NCBI GenBank assembly: GCA_029248485.1
Contig: JAQWJG010000036.1
Coordinates: 1-18,289 of the forward strand
Origin: SAR86 cluster bacterium
GTDB taxonomy: Bacteria; Pseudomonadota; Gammaproteobacteria; SAR86; D2472
DNA: 18,289 nt
Reading direction: 5' to 3'
Shown piece after piece: positions 1 through 6,806 of the stretch (position 1 is its first letter; each line of letters starts with the position of its first letter). The notes below the pieces were generated by a model. The model worked only from the letters and a program-made list of their open reading frames with translations. It did not search any database and was not told the origin of the DNA. The position numbers and the translations under genes are program-made.

Positions 1-1242
1 CAATGATATGAAATTACCTGTTTCACTCTCGATTTGATCTTCAGTACAAAAAATATGGCCATCATCTTGAGTAAATCCACGAACTCTCATCAGACCATGC
101 ATGGTACCTGAGGCTTCATACCTATGACATGATCCAAATTCTGCAAGTCTCACTGGTAGGTCTCTGTAAGATTTAAGGCCTTGATTATAAACCTGAACAT
201 GACAAGGGCAGTTCATTGGCTTAAGTGCATTAACTCTTTTTTCATTGGCATGCTCTTCATCAATTTCTGTGATGAACATATTTTCACGATACTTATCCCA
301 GTGACCTGAGGCCTCCCAAAGTTTACGATCAACCACTAAAGGAGTATTAATTTCTTCGTAGCCATTAGCAATTTGCTTATTACGCATATAGTTCTGCAAA
401 GCTACATAAATAGACCAACCTTTTGCATGCCAAAAAACCATTCCAGGAGCCTCTTCTTGCAAGTGGAACAAATCCATTTCTTTGGCAAGTTTTCGATGGT
501 CTCGCTTTTCAGCCTCTTCCAAGAGAGTTAAATATTTTTTTAGGTCTTTTTCATTTTTCCAGGCCGTACCATAAATTCTAGAAAGCATTTCATTTTGTGA
601 GTCTCCTTTCCAATATGCTCCGGCAATCTTGGTAAGTTTAAAAGCTCCAACTTTATCTAAACTTGGTAAATGGGGGCCACGACATAAATCTATAAAACCG
701 GTATCACCTTGATTGTAAAGTTGAAAATTATTTTCTTGCTCAGAGTCCTCGATGATCTTAACCTTGTAATCTTCTTTGATATTAGCAAAGTTCTTAATCG
801 CTTCTTCCTTTGAATGAATCGTTTTAGTAATATCAGATTTTTCAGCAACAATTCTCTCCATTTCTTTTTCAATTTTTGGCAAGTCATCTATGGAAACTCT
901 CTCATCAGATAAAAAGTCATAGTAAAAGCCGTTTTCAATAGTCGGGCCAATGGCTAATTTAGCTTTTGGATAGAGGTTTTTTATAGCGCGGGCTAGCACC
1001 TGAGCCGCGACTGTGTGCCTCATAATTTCCAGACCTTCATCTGAATCAACTGTAAAAATAGAGATATCCGCATCCTGACTAACAACATCACTAAGGTCTC
1101 TCTGCTCACCGTTAACACTAAAAGCAACAGCAGCTTTTGCTAAACCAGCTCCAATCATATTTGCAATTTCAAGCCCGCTAATGCCAACAGGAGCCTGCTT
1201 CTGAGATCCGTCAGGGAGTGTAATTGTGATTTCTTTGCTCAT
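1..1242 (-). CDS. thrS: Threonyl-tRNA synthetase, 3' end outside window
   Basis: Charges tRNA-Thr with threonine in the cytoplasm. 414 residues are visible; the E. coli enzyme has 642, so roughly the C-terminal third (rest of the catalytic core and anticodon domain) is cut off by the window edge. An N-terminal TGS domain (about 1-63) is followed by the editing domain and the start of the class II core. C345 in NCPCH and H398 in DDGHIFC match two of the three catalytic zinc ligands; the motif 2 region reads RLAEFGSCHR. The editing domain keeps H76 and C187/H191 (CRGPH), but the second His of the usual HxxxH is absent: the sequence reads RHTVAAQVLARA, one residue longer than normal with Q where His is expected. 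The ATG start has AAGGA eight bases upstream. It is divergent from the ABM gene. Identity is certain; the editing defect is read directly from the DNA. Confidence 0.97.
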   Translation of the reverse strand, partial: MSKEITITLPDGSQKQAPVGISGLEIANMIGAGLAKAAVAFSVNGEQRDLSDVVSQDADISIFTVDSDEGLEIMRHTVAAQVLARAIKNLYPKAKLAIGPTIENGFYYDFLSDERVSIDDLPKIEKEMERIVAEKSDITKTIHSKEEAIKNFANIKEDYKVKIIEDSEQENNFQLYNQGDTGFIDLCRGPHLPSLDKVGAFKLTKIAGAYWKGDSQNEMLSRIYGTAWKNEKDLKKYLTLLEEAEKRDHRKLAKEMDLFHLQEEAPGMVFWHAKGWSIYVALQNYMRNKQIANGYEEINTPLVVDRKLWEASGHWDKYRENMFITEIDEEHANEKRVNALKPMNCPCHVQVYNQGLKSYRDLPVRLAEFGSCHRYEASGTMHGLMRVRGFTQDDGHIFCTEDQIESETGNFISL

Positions 1243-1370
1243 GGTATTGGTCCTTGCGCCCTATTCTAATATTTTTAACTCGAAAGGTATATTTTCAGCA
1301 GCACTTTCTATTGAACACTCTTTAATTTAACATGAAGAAACGTTTTAATTTACAAAGTTTGGGAGTCATT
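1243..1370. promoter_or_regulatory. Divergent intergenic region between thrS and the ABM gene
   Basis: These 128 bases separate two divergent starts and so should hold promoters for both thrS and the small plus-strand gene. The stretch is AT-rich with several TATATT- and TTTAAT-like hexamers, but I see no well-spaced -35/-10 pair on either strand. The only firm signals are ribosome binding sites: AAGGA before thrS and GGGAG before the plus-strand gene. No hairpin resembling the E. coli thrS translational operator was recognised. Confidence 0.35.
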
Positions 1371-1664
1371 ATGGCAGTTAGTGTTTTACTTAGCGGAACC
1401 TTAAAGGATGGATTGGTTGATCAATTTTCAGGAATTTGTACTGAGGCTTTTCATGTCACGCGTGCATATGATGGGTGTCAAAATATCAATCTCACATTGC
1501 ATGTTGAAGATCCTCATAAGTTTGTCCTTACAGAAGTTTGGGATTCAAAAGAGCACTACGAAAAATATTTAGCTTTTAGAACAGAGGATGGAACTGTTGG
1601 TACTATTGGCGACATGTGTGTTGATGGACCAAATATAGATATTTTTGATATAACAGACGCTTAA
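1371..1664 (+). CDS. Small ABM-domain (antibiotic biosynthesis monooxygenase-like) protein
   Basis: A 97-residue dimeric alpha+beta barrel (ABM) domain protein, probably cytoplasmic. Typical ABM features are an N-terminal beta strand (MAVSVLL), the segment TRAYDGCQNI (about 30-40), FVLTEVWDS (about 51-59) and the helix EHYEKYLAFR (61-70). ABM proteins include quinol monooxygenases but also many of unknown role, so no substrate is assigned. An in-frame ATG at 1332 would add 13 residues. I chose ATG 1371 because GGGAG sits five bases upstream and because ABM proteins normally begin directly with the first strand; the extra 13 residues have no counterpart in the family. It is divergent from thrS, and its stop lies only 5 nt before a tRNA-Arg gene, so the two may share a transcript. 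Confidence 0.8.
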   Translation: MAVSVLLSGTLKDGLVDQFSGICTEAFHVTRAYDGCQNINLTLHVEDPHKFVLTEVWDSKEHYEKYLAFRTEDGTVGTIGDMCVDGPNIDIFDITDA

Positions 1665-1669
1665 CCAAA

Positions 1670-1744
1670 GCCTTCTTAGTTAAACGGATATAACAACTCC
1701 CTCCTAAGGAGTAGTTCTAGGTTCGATTCCTGGAGAGGGCACCA
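1670..1744 (+). tRNA. tRNA-Arg (anticodon CCU)
   Basis: A 75-nt cloverleaf with an encoded CCA end. The 7-bp acceptor stem GCCTTCT/AGAGGGC has one G-U pair. The D stem is GTTA/TAAC, the anticodon stem ACTCC/GGAGT and its loop CTCCTAA, giving anticodon CCT, which reads AGG (Arg). The T stem is CTAGG/CCTGG around TTCGATT. The discriminator base is A. It begins 5 nt after the stop of the ABM gene and ends 10 nt before the converging 3' end of the DUF6122 gene. No U-tract terminator is evident after it. Confidence 0.96.
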
Positions 1745-1754
1745 TTCAAGATGT

Positions 1755-2045
1755 TTAAAAACAATCCAACGCATCCAAAGTCATGTGGATGATTAAACCA
1801 ACTGCAATTATTCTAGTTTTTGAAAAAAAACTCATGAGTAGGTATATACCAATAAACCAATGCTGATGGAGAGGATGGAATCCTATGCTGCAACGATTAG
1901 CGTCGTAAATTGGGCTAGCCAGTAAATGATCTAAGTCAACCAGCATGGTTGCTATCATTATTAAATAAGACAACTTCCAATTTTCTTTAAAAAATAAAAA
2001 AGCAATTAATAAAGGAACTATAAAATGCAGAGCTAGATGTAACAT
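1755..2045 (-). CDS. DUF6122-like small membrane protein
   Basis: A 96-residue integral membrane protein with about three or four hydrophobic segments (roughly 5-19, 25-43, 63-74 and 78-90). Conserved-looking polar residues are embedded near the membrane: MLVDLDHLL (D37, D39, H40), FHPLHQH (H57, H60, H62), and H87 with D91 near the C terminus. This Asp/His pattern resembles DUF6122 proteins and recalls LDHL-containing membrane proteins of the YbcI/DUF457 type, where metal binding has been suggested; function is unknown. The ATG lies 12 nt after the MFS transporter stop, so the two are probably co-transcribed, and this is the last gene of the minus-strand block. Family recognition is from sequence pattern alone. 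Confidence 0.75.
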   Translation of the reverse strand: MLHLALHFIVPLLIAFLFFKENWKLSYLIMIATMLVDLDHLLASPIYDANRCSIGFHPLHQHWFIGIYLLMSFFSKTRIIAVGLIIHMTLDALDCF

Positions 2046-2057
2046 AGGCTCAATAGA

Positions 2058-3293
2058 TCAGTTTTTTTCAGGCTCTTGAATTTGGCTCGCTAAAACTACA
2101 GCAACAAGTGCAAAGCATCCCATAATATTGAAAGCTACAAAGTAAGTATCTTGAAAACCTATTAATATGCTTGTTATTAGAATTCCAATTGGTTGAAGTG
2201 GAGAAATAATAGGAGATGATATGCCTCTGGCTTTCCCAAGATTGTGTGCCCCAAAAGTTCTTAGGTAACACGCGGTCATAAGAGGAGTTGCAGCACCAAA
2301 ACCTAAACCAAATATGAATGCACTTAAGAGAAATATGCTTGGTTCATTTAAATAAGTAATTCCAAAGATTCCAATTGCTTGAAGGAACATCCCCATCATT
2401 GAAGGATGTGCAGCCTTCATCAAGTCCATGAGATATCCAAATATTATTTTTCCTAGGACTCCACCAAAAGCAGATAGAGCATAAGCAAAAACATATTGTT
2501 TAACAGGAAGGCCTAAAAGATTCCAAGTTTCATCTAACCCCATCTTGCTTGCATGAACGGGTAAAAAAGCAAGCACGCCCATCATTGAAAGAAATTGAAA
2601 GGCGAATGCTAAGGAAATCATCCAAAAAACTTTTTTAGATAAAAGATCTTTTGCGCTCATCTCCTGAGGCAAAGATTCTTCTTCATTATCTTTTTTTATG
2701 CCATCTTTAAATTGATTAACAGTCTTTGGATCATCAATCACAGTAAAAAAGATCAGAGGTAACAAAATGAAAAGAACTACAGAAGCAAAGATTACATAAA
2801 CATTTCTCCATCCCACTAAATCAAGAAGAGGATCAACAACCAAAGGAAGAACAACTCCTGAAAAGGAAATACCTATTGCTGCAATACCTAGCGCTCTGCC
2901 AGCATTTTTATCAAACCAATTTGAGATTAATTTAGCTACGGCTAAATTTCCCATCATAATAGATCCCAGGGCGATGATGGTAAGATAAATTGTCAGAAGA
3001 GACCCATAAGAATTTATGAAACTTAAAGAGAAAAGTCCTACGGCATAAATTACAGCCCCGATCATCATAAAATTTTTAACAGAATACTTATCAAGGGCAC
3101 GGCCTACCACAATTGCCAAAATTCCTACAGGTAGAAAGTAGAATGCGGAAACCATACCGAGCTGACTTTCGGTCATGCCTAGTTCTGATATTAGGTAAGG
3201 CCAAATGACAGGAAAGCTGTAAAAAATAAAACCTACAACAGTGAATTCAAGGGTAAGACCCGTAAATACCATTCTCCACCCAAAAAACTTCAT
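2058..3293 (-). CDS. MFS transporter, monocarboxylate/OFA-like
   Basis: A 411-residue inner-membrane secondary transporter with about 12 hydrophobic helices in two halves and a charged central loop (about 190-222, rich in D/E/K). The loop 2-3 motif A is GRALDKYSVK (about 64-73) and a related GYLMDLM occurs in the second half. Overall it resembles the oxalate/formate or monocarboxylate-type MFS group, whose members carry organic acids. I placed the start at ATG 3293, with GAG five bases upstream; a GTG two codons earlier is possible but lacks a better ribosome site. It follows the 2-hydroxyacid dehydrogenase after 61 nt and precedes the DUF6122 gene. Its position at the end of a steroid catabolism block suggests uptake or release of a pathway acid, but the substrate cannot be read from the sequence. 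Confidence 0.85.
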   Translation of the reverse strand: MKFFGWRMVFTGLTLEFTVVGFIFYSFPVIWPYLISELGMTESQLGMVSAFYFLPVGILAIVVGRALDKYSVKNFMMIGAVIYAVGLFSLSFINSYGSLLTIYLTIIALGSIMMGNLAVAKLISNWFDKNAGRALGIAAIGISFSGVVLPLVVDPLLDLVGWRNVYVIFASVVLFILLPLIFFTVIDDPKTVNQFKDGIKKDNEEESLPQEMSAKDLLSKKVFWMISLAFAFQFLSMMGVLAFLPVHASKMGLDETWNLLGLPVKQYVFAYALSAFGGVLGKIIFGYLMDLMKAAHPSMMGMFLQAIGIFGITYLNEPSIFLLSAFIFGLGFGAATPLMTACYLRTFGAHNLGKARGISSPIISPLQPIGILITSILIGFQDTYFVAFNIMGCFALVAVVLASQIQEPEKN

Positions 3294-3354
3294 TCTCACT
3301 CTATAGTTACCAGTGGTTTGCTAGAAGCATCATATATGATCCCAATCATTCTCT

Positions 3355-4329
3355 TTATTCTGAATAAAGATTTACTATTTGATCGCCGTTTTTAATATTT
3401 TTAATATTCTGAAAAAATAACTCAAATGCTCGCTCTAAAGATAACAGCGAGTGGGCGGAATCATGAGCTGAAATAAAACAATTCTTAGCCGTCCAAAGTG
3501 AAGAACTAGCATCAAGAGGCTCAACCTTAGTAGTATCCAATGCAGCAGCAGCAATTTTTTCACCATTCAATGCATCGCTAAGATCTTCTTCATTAATTGC
3601 AGTGCCTCGACCCACATTGATTATCATGGCAGAGTTACTAAGCTTTTCTAAGATATCTGCATTGATAATATCTCTTGTTTGGGGGCTATCTGGCAATGAA
3701 AGTACCAAGTAATCAGTTAGTGGAAGCAATTCCTCAAACCGATCCAGACCCAATACTTCATCAGCATGCTCATCATCTTGCGGGTTGCGTCTTATCCCAG
3801 TTACCCTCATTCCAAAAGCTTTACCTAACTTTGCCACCTGGCTGCCAATGCCCCCATAACCAAGGATCACTAAGGTTTTATGAGTAAGCTCGCCATCTCC
3901 TGCTATTGGAGCCCAGTTTTTAGATTGCTGATATTCAATGTGATGATCGATTCTCTTGTTCCATCTTAGGATTTGCGAGAAAACATAATGGGCAATTGGA
4001 ATGGCATAAACACTACTTGCATTTGCAATGTGAACATTTTCTATTTTCAAAACATCTTGGAGTATTGGCGCATCCATTCCAGCAAAGCCACTTTGAAGAA
4101 ATTTCATTCGTTTGGCTAAGCTCAATAAGGCATCATGGATTTTTGGATTATCCCTAGCCGCAAATAAGAACTGATAACACATAAACAAAGCATCAGACTC
4201 TGGAATGCTCTCCCAGTCTGGGTCGTTAGAGTCCAAAGGGTTCAGTGCGATAATTTCCATTGAAGGATCAAAGGAAAGCAACTCAGATCTATACAGCTTA
4301 TCATTGTCTTTAGAAATAACGATTCTCAT
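3355..4329 (-). CDS. D-isomer-specific 2-hydroxyacid dehydrogenase
   Basis: A 324-residue NAD(P)-dependent oxidoreductase interconverting a 2-hydroxy acid and a 2-oxo acid. The Rossmann motif GYGGIG is at 157-162 (preceded by KTLVIL). The family catalytic triad is recognisable: R241 in INVGRGTA, E270 in TTKVEPLD and H289 in ISAHDSAHS, although the usual PHxSG around the His has become AHDSA. The N-terminal substrate domain (1-100) is divergent, so the substrate is not assignable; NADP versus NAD is suggested only by the Arg pair (GIRRNP, 178-183) after the second strand, which often favours NADP. ATG overlaps the ligase stop by 4 nt (ATGA), implying translational coupling. It may act on a 2-oxo or 2-hydroxy acid formed in the pathway; this is inference. 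Confidence 0.9.
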   Translation of the reverse strand: MRIVISKDNDKLYRSELLSFDPSMEIIALNPLDSNDPDWESIPESDALFMCYQFLFAARDNPKIHDALLSLAKRMKFLQSGFAGMDAPILQDVLKIENVHIANASSVYAIPIAHYVFSQILRWNKRIDHHIEYQQSKNWAPIAGDGELTHKTLVILGYGGIGSQVAKLGKAFGMRVTGIRRNPQDDEHADEVLGLDRFEELLPLTDYLVLSLPDSPQTRDIINADILEKLSNSAMIINVGRGTAINEEDLSDALNGEKIAAAALDTTKVEPLDASSSLWTAKNCFISAHDSAHSLLSLERAFELFFQNIKNIKNGDQIVNLYSE

Positions 4330-5873
4330 GATTCATCCTTAAGTAGGTATTTCATTATTTTTCCAGCAGCATTCGTGGGTAATTCTCTCACAAACTCTAC
4401 CTCTCTTGGAACCTTGTAATTAGCCATATTATCTTTAGACCATTGAAGCAGAGAATCAGCATCTAAATCTTGATTAGGTTTTAAGACAACAAAAGCTTTA
4501 GCAACCTCGCCCATTCTCTCATCCTCAACACCAATCACAGCTGATTGAGAGATTGCTGGATGGTCACACAAAATATTTTCTATTTCAGCTGGGTAAGCAT
4601 TGAATCCACCCACAATAAACATATCCTTGCTTCTATCAGTTATTTTTATATAACCATTCGAATCAAGTATTCCAATATCGCCTGTGTGCAACCAACCATC
4701 GTCATCTATAGCCTCTTGAGTAGCCTGTGGATTGTTAAAATAGCCTTGAGTAATGTTATAGCCCCTTACCAATATCTCCCCTGGCTCCCCAGCAGATACT
4801 ATTTGGTTATCCTGATCCACACATTTAACTTCAACATCAGCTATAGCACGGCCTGAAGTAGTTGCAATGGTCTCATAATCATCATTAGGCGTACACATGG
4901 TCACAACACCCGTGCTTTCTGTGAGCCCATATGCAGTAATAACAGTTTCAAAACCTAAGATTTCTTTCATGTCCTTAATTAGCTGAATGGGAATAGAGGC
5001 AGCTCCAGTAACCCCCAGTCTTAATGAAGATATATCCATAGTTTCTATTAATTGACTGGTTAAAATAGATTGATAAAGAGTTGGAGGGCCCGGAAGCATA
5101 GAAATTTTTTCTTTATTAATTGTCTGAATGATCTTATCTGCATCAAAGATTGGACATGGATATGCAGTAACACCTCGCATTACAGCAGCAAGCCAACCAG
5201 CCTTGTATCCAAAAGTATGAAAAAACGGATTAATAATTAGATATCTATCATTCTCATTCAAACCAATATAAGTGGACCAATAATCAAATACTTTAATATT
5301 TTGTAAATGCGAAGATATCACTCCTTTAGGTTTTCCAGTGGTACCAGAAGTAAAAATAATATCTGCCATATCTGTTTCAGTGACTTCGGGTAGTTGAACA
5401 TCTAGAGTCTTATCTTTAAGGGTTGAGAAAGGAATGTTTGAATCTATTGCCTCTGTCTCATCAAGCGAAATTTGATATTTTAAATAAGGAAGATCTTCAT
5501 TTTTTAGAAGCTGAAAGTAGTCAGTTCCAAGAAAAGCTTTTACGCTAAATAAAATTTTGGATTCTGAATTATTTAAGATGTAAGCGGCTTCCTTCCCTTT
5601 CATTCTTGTGTTGATGGGAACTAAAACTCCGCCGACCTTATGGATTGCTATAGCTGCTAGAACCCACTCATTCATGTTGGGGGCCCAAATAGCCACTCTA
5701 TCGCCTGGCGAAATGTTGAGATCTATTAAATGAGTAGCAATGTTTGTTGATAAATTATCTAGCTCTAAAAAAGATAGGGTTTCATGATCAGAAATTAAAG
5801 CGGGTTTAGATCCTAAGCTTTCAGCCTGGTGTTTTATTAACGCGGGTATCGTAAGTGAGCTTAGGTTTTTCAA
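4326..5873 (-). CDS. fadD3: FadD3-like acyl-CoA synthetase (AMP-forming)
   Basis: A 515-residue ANL-superfamily ligase that would activate a carboxylic acid to its CoA thioester through an acyl-adenylate. Visible motifs: P-loop TSGTTGKPKG (175-184), INPFFHTFGYKAG (about 214-226), LPGPPTLYQS (about 260-269), AYGLTES (314-320), HTGDIG (396-401) and the C-terminal lysine in NAAGK (K505). These stretches, notably the FFHTFGYKAG and PGPPT parts, resemble FadD3, the ligase for the steroid C/D-ring acid HIP in actinobacteria; related medium-chain ligases cannot be excluded. Start: TTG at 5873 is preferred. Its first base precedes the upstream TGA stop (TTGA), and AAGGA lies seven bases before it; an in-frame TTG six codons earlier (5891) has no ribosome site. 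The 2-hydroxyacid dehydrogenase follows with a 4-nt overlap. Confidence 0.9.
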   Translation of the reverse strand: MKNLSSLTIPALIKHQAESLGSKPALISDHETLSFLELDNLSTNIATHLIDLNISPGDRVAIWAPNMNEWVLAAIAIHKVGGVLVPINTRMKGKEAAYILNNSESKILFSVKAFLGTDYFQLLKNEDLPYLKYQISLDETEAIDSNIPFSTLKDKTLDVQLPEVTETDMADIIFTSGTTGKPKGVISSHLQNIKVFDYWSTYIGLNENDRYLIINPFFHTFGYKAGWLAAVMRGVTAYPCPIFDADKIIQTINKEKISMLPGPPTLYQSILTSQLIETMDISSLRLGVTGAASIPIQLIKDMKEILGFETVITAYGLTESTGVVTMCTPNDDYETIATTSGRAIADVEVKCVDQDNQIVSAGEPGEILVRGYNITQGYFNNPQATQEAIDDDGWLHTGDIGILDSNGYIKITDRSKDMFIVGGFNAYPAEIENILCDHPAISQSAVIGVEDERMGEVAKAFVVLKPNQDLDADSLLQWSKDNMANYKVPREVEFVRELPTNAAGKIMKYLLKDES

Positions 5874-6325
5874 TCTAATATCCTTGCCCAACGGTAATCA
5901 TACTTGTAATACTTCAATCCTATAGATGATTCTGAAAATCTAACGCCTGGAAGAGAGGAAATTTCTTCATACAAGACTTTTGATAACTTAGTAACATCCT
6001 CTGCAAGAACAAATGCCATTAAATCATGCCTCCCGATAAGCGATGATACAAACCTTACTTCTTTCATTTTTGATAAGGCTTTTGCAACTGAATCTTTGGC
6101 TCGAGTTTCAACATCTAATCCAACAAAAGCAAGAGAAGGATTTTCCATGCGATTAATATTATTAATAACTGAAATTTTAATTACTCTGTTTTTAATAAGT
6201 TTCTGAATTCTATTTCGAACTGTGCCCTCTGTCACTCCAATAACTTTTGCCATTTGGTTGTTGGACATTCTTGCGTCCGCACCAAGCAACTGAATAATTT
6301 TTTTGTCCGTTTGATCAAGCTTCAT
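5870..6325 (-). CDS. Lrp/AsnC-family regulator (second of tandem pair)
   Basis: A 151-residue transcription factor with an N-terminal winged helix-turn-helix (about 5-55; DARMSNNQMAKVIGVTEGTV, then RNRIQKL as the recognition region) and a C-terminal RAM/ligand-binding ferredoxin-like domain (about 62-140). Lrp/AsnC proteins form dimers to octamers and sense small molecules such as amino acids or other acids. An open frame extends 13 codons upstream, but ATG 6325 gives the standard family start MKLDQTDKKI, so I use it. It overlaps the end of the first regulator by 11 nt, and its TGA overlaps the ligase TTG by 4 nt, so all three should be translationally coupled. It probably controls the surrounding catabolic genes; no operator was identified. 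Confidence 0.92.
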   Translation of the reverse strand: MKLDQTDKKIIQLLGADARMSNNQMAKVIGVTEGTVRNRIQKLIKNRVIKISVINNINRMENPSLAFVGLDVETRAKDSVAKALSKMKEVRFVSSLIGRHDLMAFVLAEDVTKLSKVLYEEISSLPGVRFSESSIGLKYYKYDYRWARILD

Positions 6326-6782
6326 TTGCAAAAGGCGTCCAGTCAGTTTCAAACTTATATACATTAGAAGCTATTGCAGGCGCGATACTCTTAATACCTA
6401 CAATGGACGGCAGTGTTTCATCTAAAAAAACTTTCGTTTCATCTAAGCTTTGAGTGGCACACAGGATTTCAATATCTTGAATCCCACTTACAACATTTAC
6501 ACTAAAGACTTCTTTTTGCTGAGAGAGAACCTCGGCCACCTCCTCTAACTTATCACCTTGAACTCTTATACCAATTGGAAGTAAGTGGTCATAACCACAT
6601 TTTTCAAAATCTGCTATTGCTATGATTTTACAAAAACCCCCATCAATAATTTTTGCAAGTCGCTTGCTAACAGTAACTTCATTTACAGATAGTTTTTCTG
6701 CAATAAATTTTGCTGGCGCACGACCGTCCTCCTCAAGAATTTGAAGAATCTTATGATCAAGATCATCGAGTGAGAGTTTCAC
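6315..6782 (-). CDS. Lrp/AsnC-family regulator (first of tandem pair)
   Basis: A 155-residue protein with the same architecture as its neighbour: winged helix-turn-helix (about 6-55, LDDLDHKILQILEEDGRAPA then LSVNEVTVSKRLAKI) and a RAM-type effector domain (about 65-145). The two are clearly divergent paralogues, not a recent duplication; identity is confined mainly to the helix-turn-helix framework. The start is GTG, giving MKLSLDDLDHKI, the usual Lrp family beginning, though the ribosome site is poor (only a GAAAAA stretch). It begins 24 nt after the oxygenase stop, so it is probably carried on the oxygenase transcript. Whether it forms hetero-oligomers with the second regulator is unknown. 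Confidence 0.92.
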   Translation of the reverse strand: MKLSLDDLDHKILQILEEDGRAPAKFIAEKLSVNEVTVSKRLAKIIDGGFCKIIAIADFEKCGYDHLLPIGIRVQGDKLEEVAEVLSQQKEVFSVNVVSGIQDIEILCATQSLDETKVFLDETLPSIVGIKSIAPAIASNVYKFETDWTPFANEA

Positions 6783-6806
6783 TTTTTCAATAAATTACTT
6801 TGGAAA

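Noticed and set aside
1332..1370. N-terminal extension of the ABM protein that could look like a signal peptide
   Set aside because: The strong ribosome site GGGAG sits inside this stretch just before ATG 1371, and the ABM fold starts right at that Met, so the extension is probably untranslated.
3353..3369. Perfect inverted repeat CTTTATTC-T-GAATAAAG at the 3' end of the 2-hydroxyacid dehydrogenase gene, possible terminator
   Set aside because: It is AT-only in most of the stem, has almost no loop, covers the stop codon, and is not followed by a U-tract on the minus strand. A chance palindrome in AT-rich sequence is more likely.
4545..4856. Plus-strand open frame of about 100 codons inside the ligase gene
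   Set aside because: It lies opposite a well-conserved AMP-binding enzyme, has no recognisable domain or ribosome site, and is best explained as an antisense shadow. The same applies to the other plus-strand frames inside the minus-strand genes.
6326..6364. Thirteen-residue upstream extension of the second Lrp/AsnC regulator
   Set aside because: It lies within the 3' end of the first regulator, and the family typically begins at MKLDQTDKKI; no ribosome site supports the longer form.
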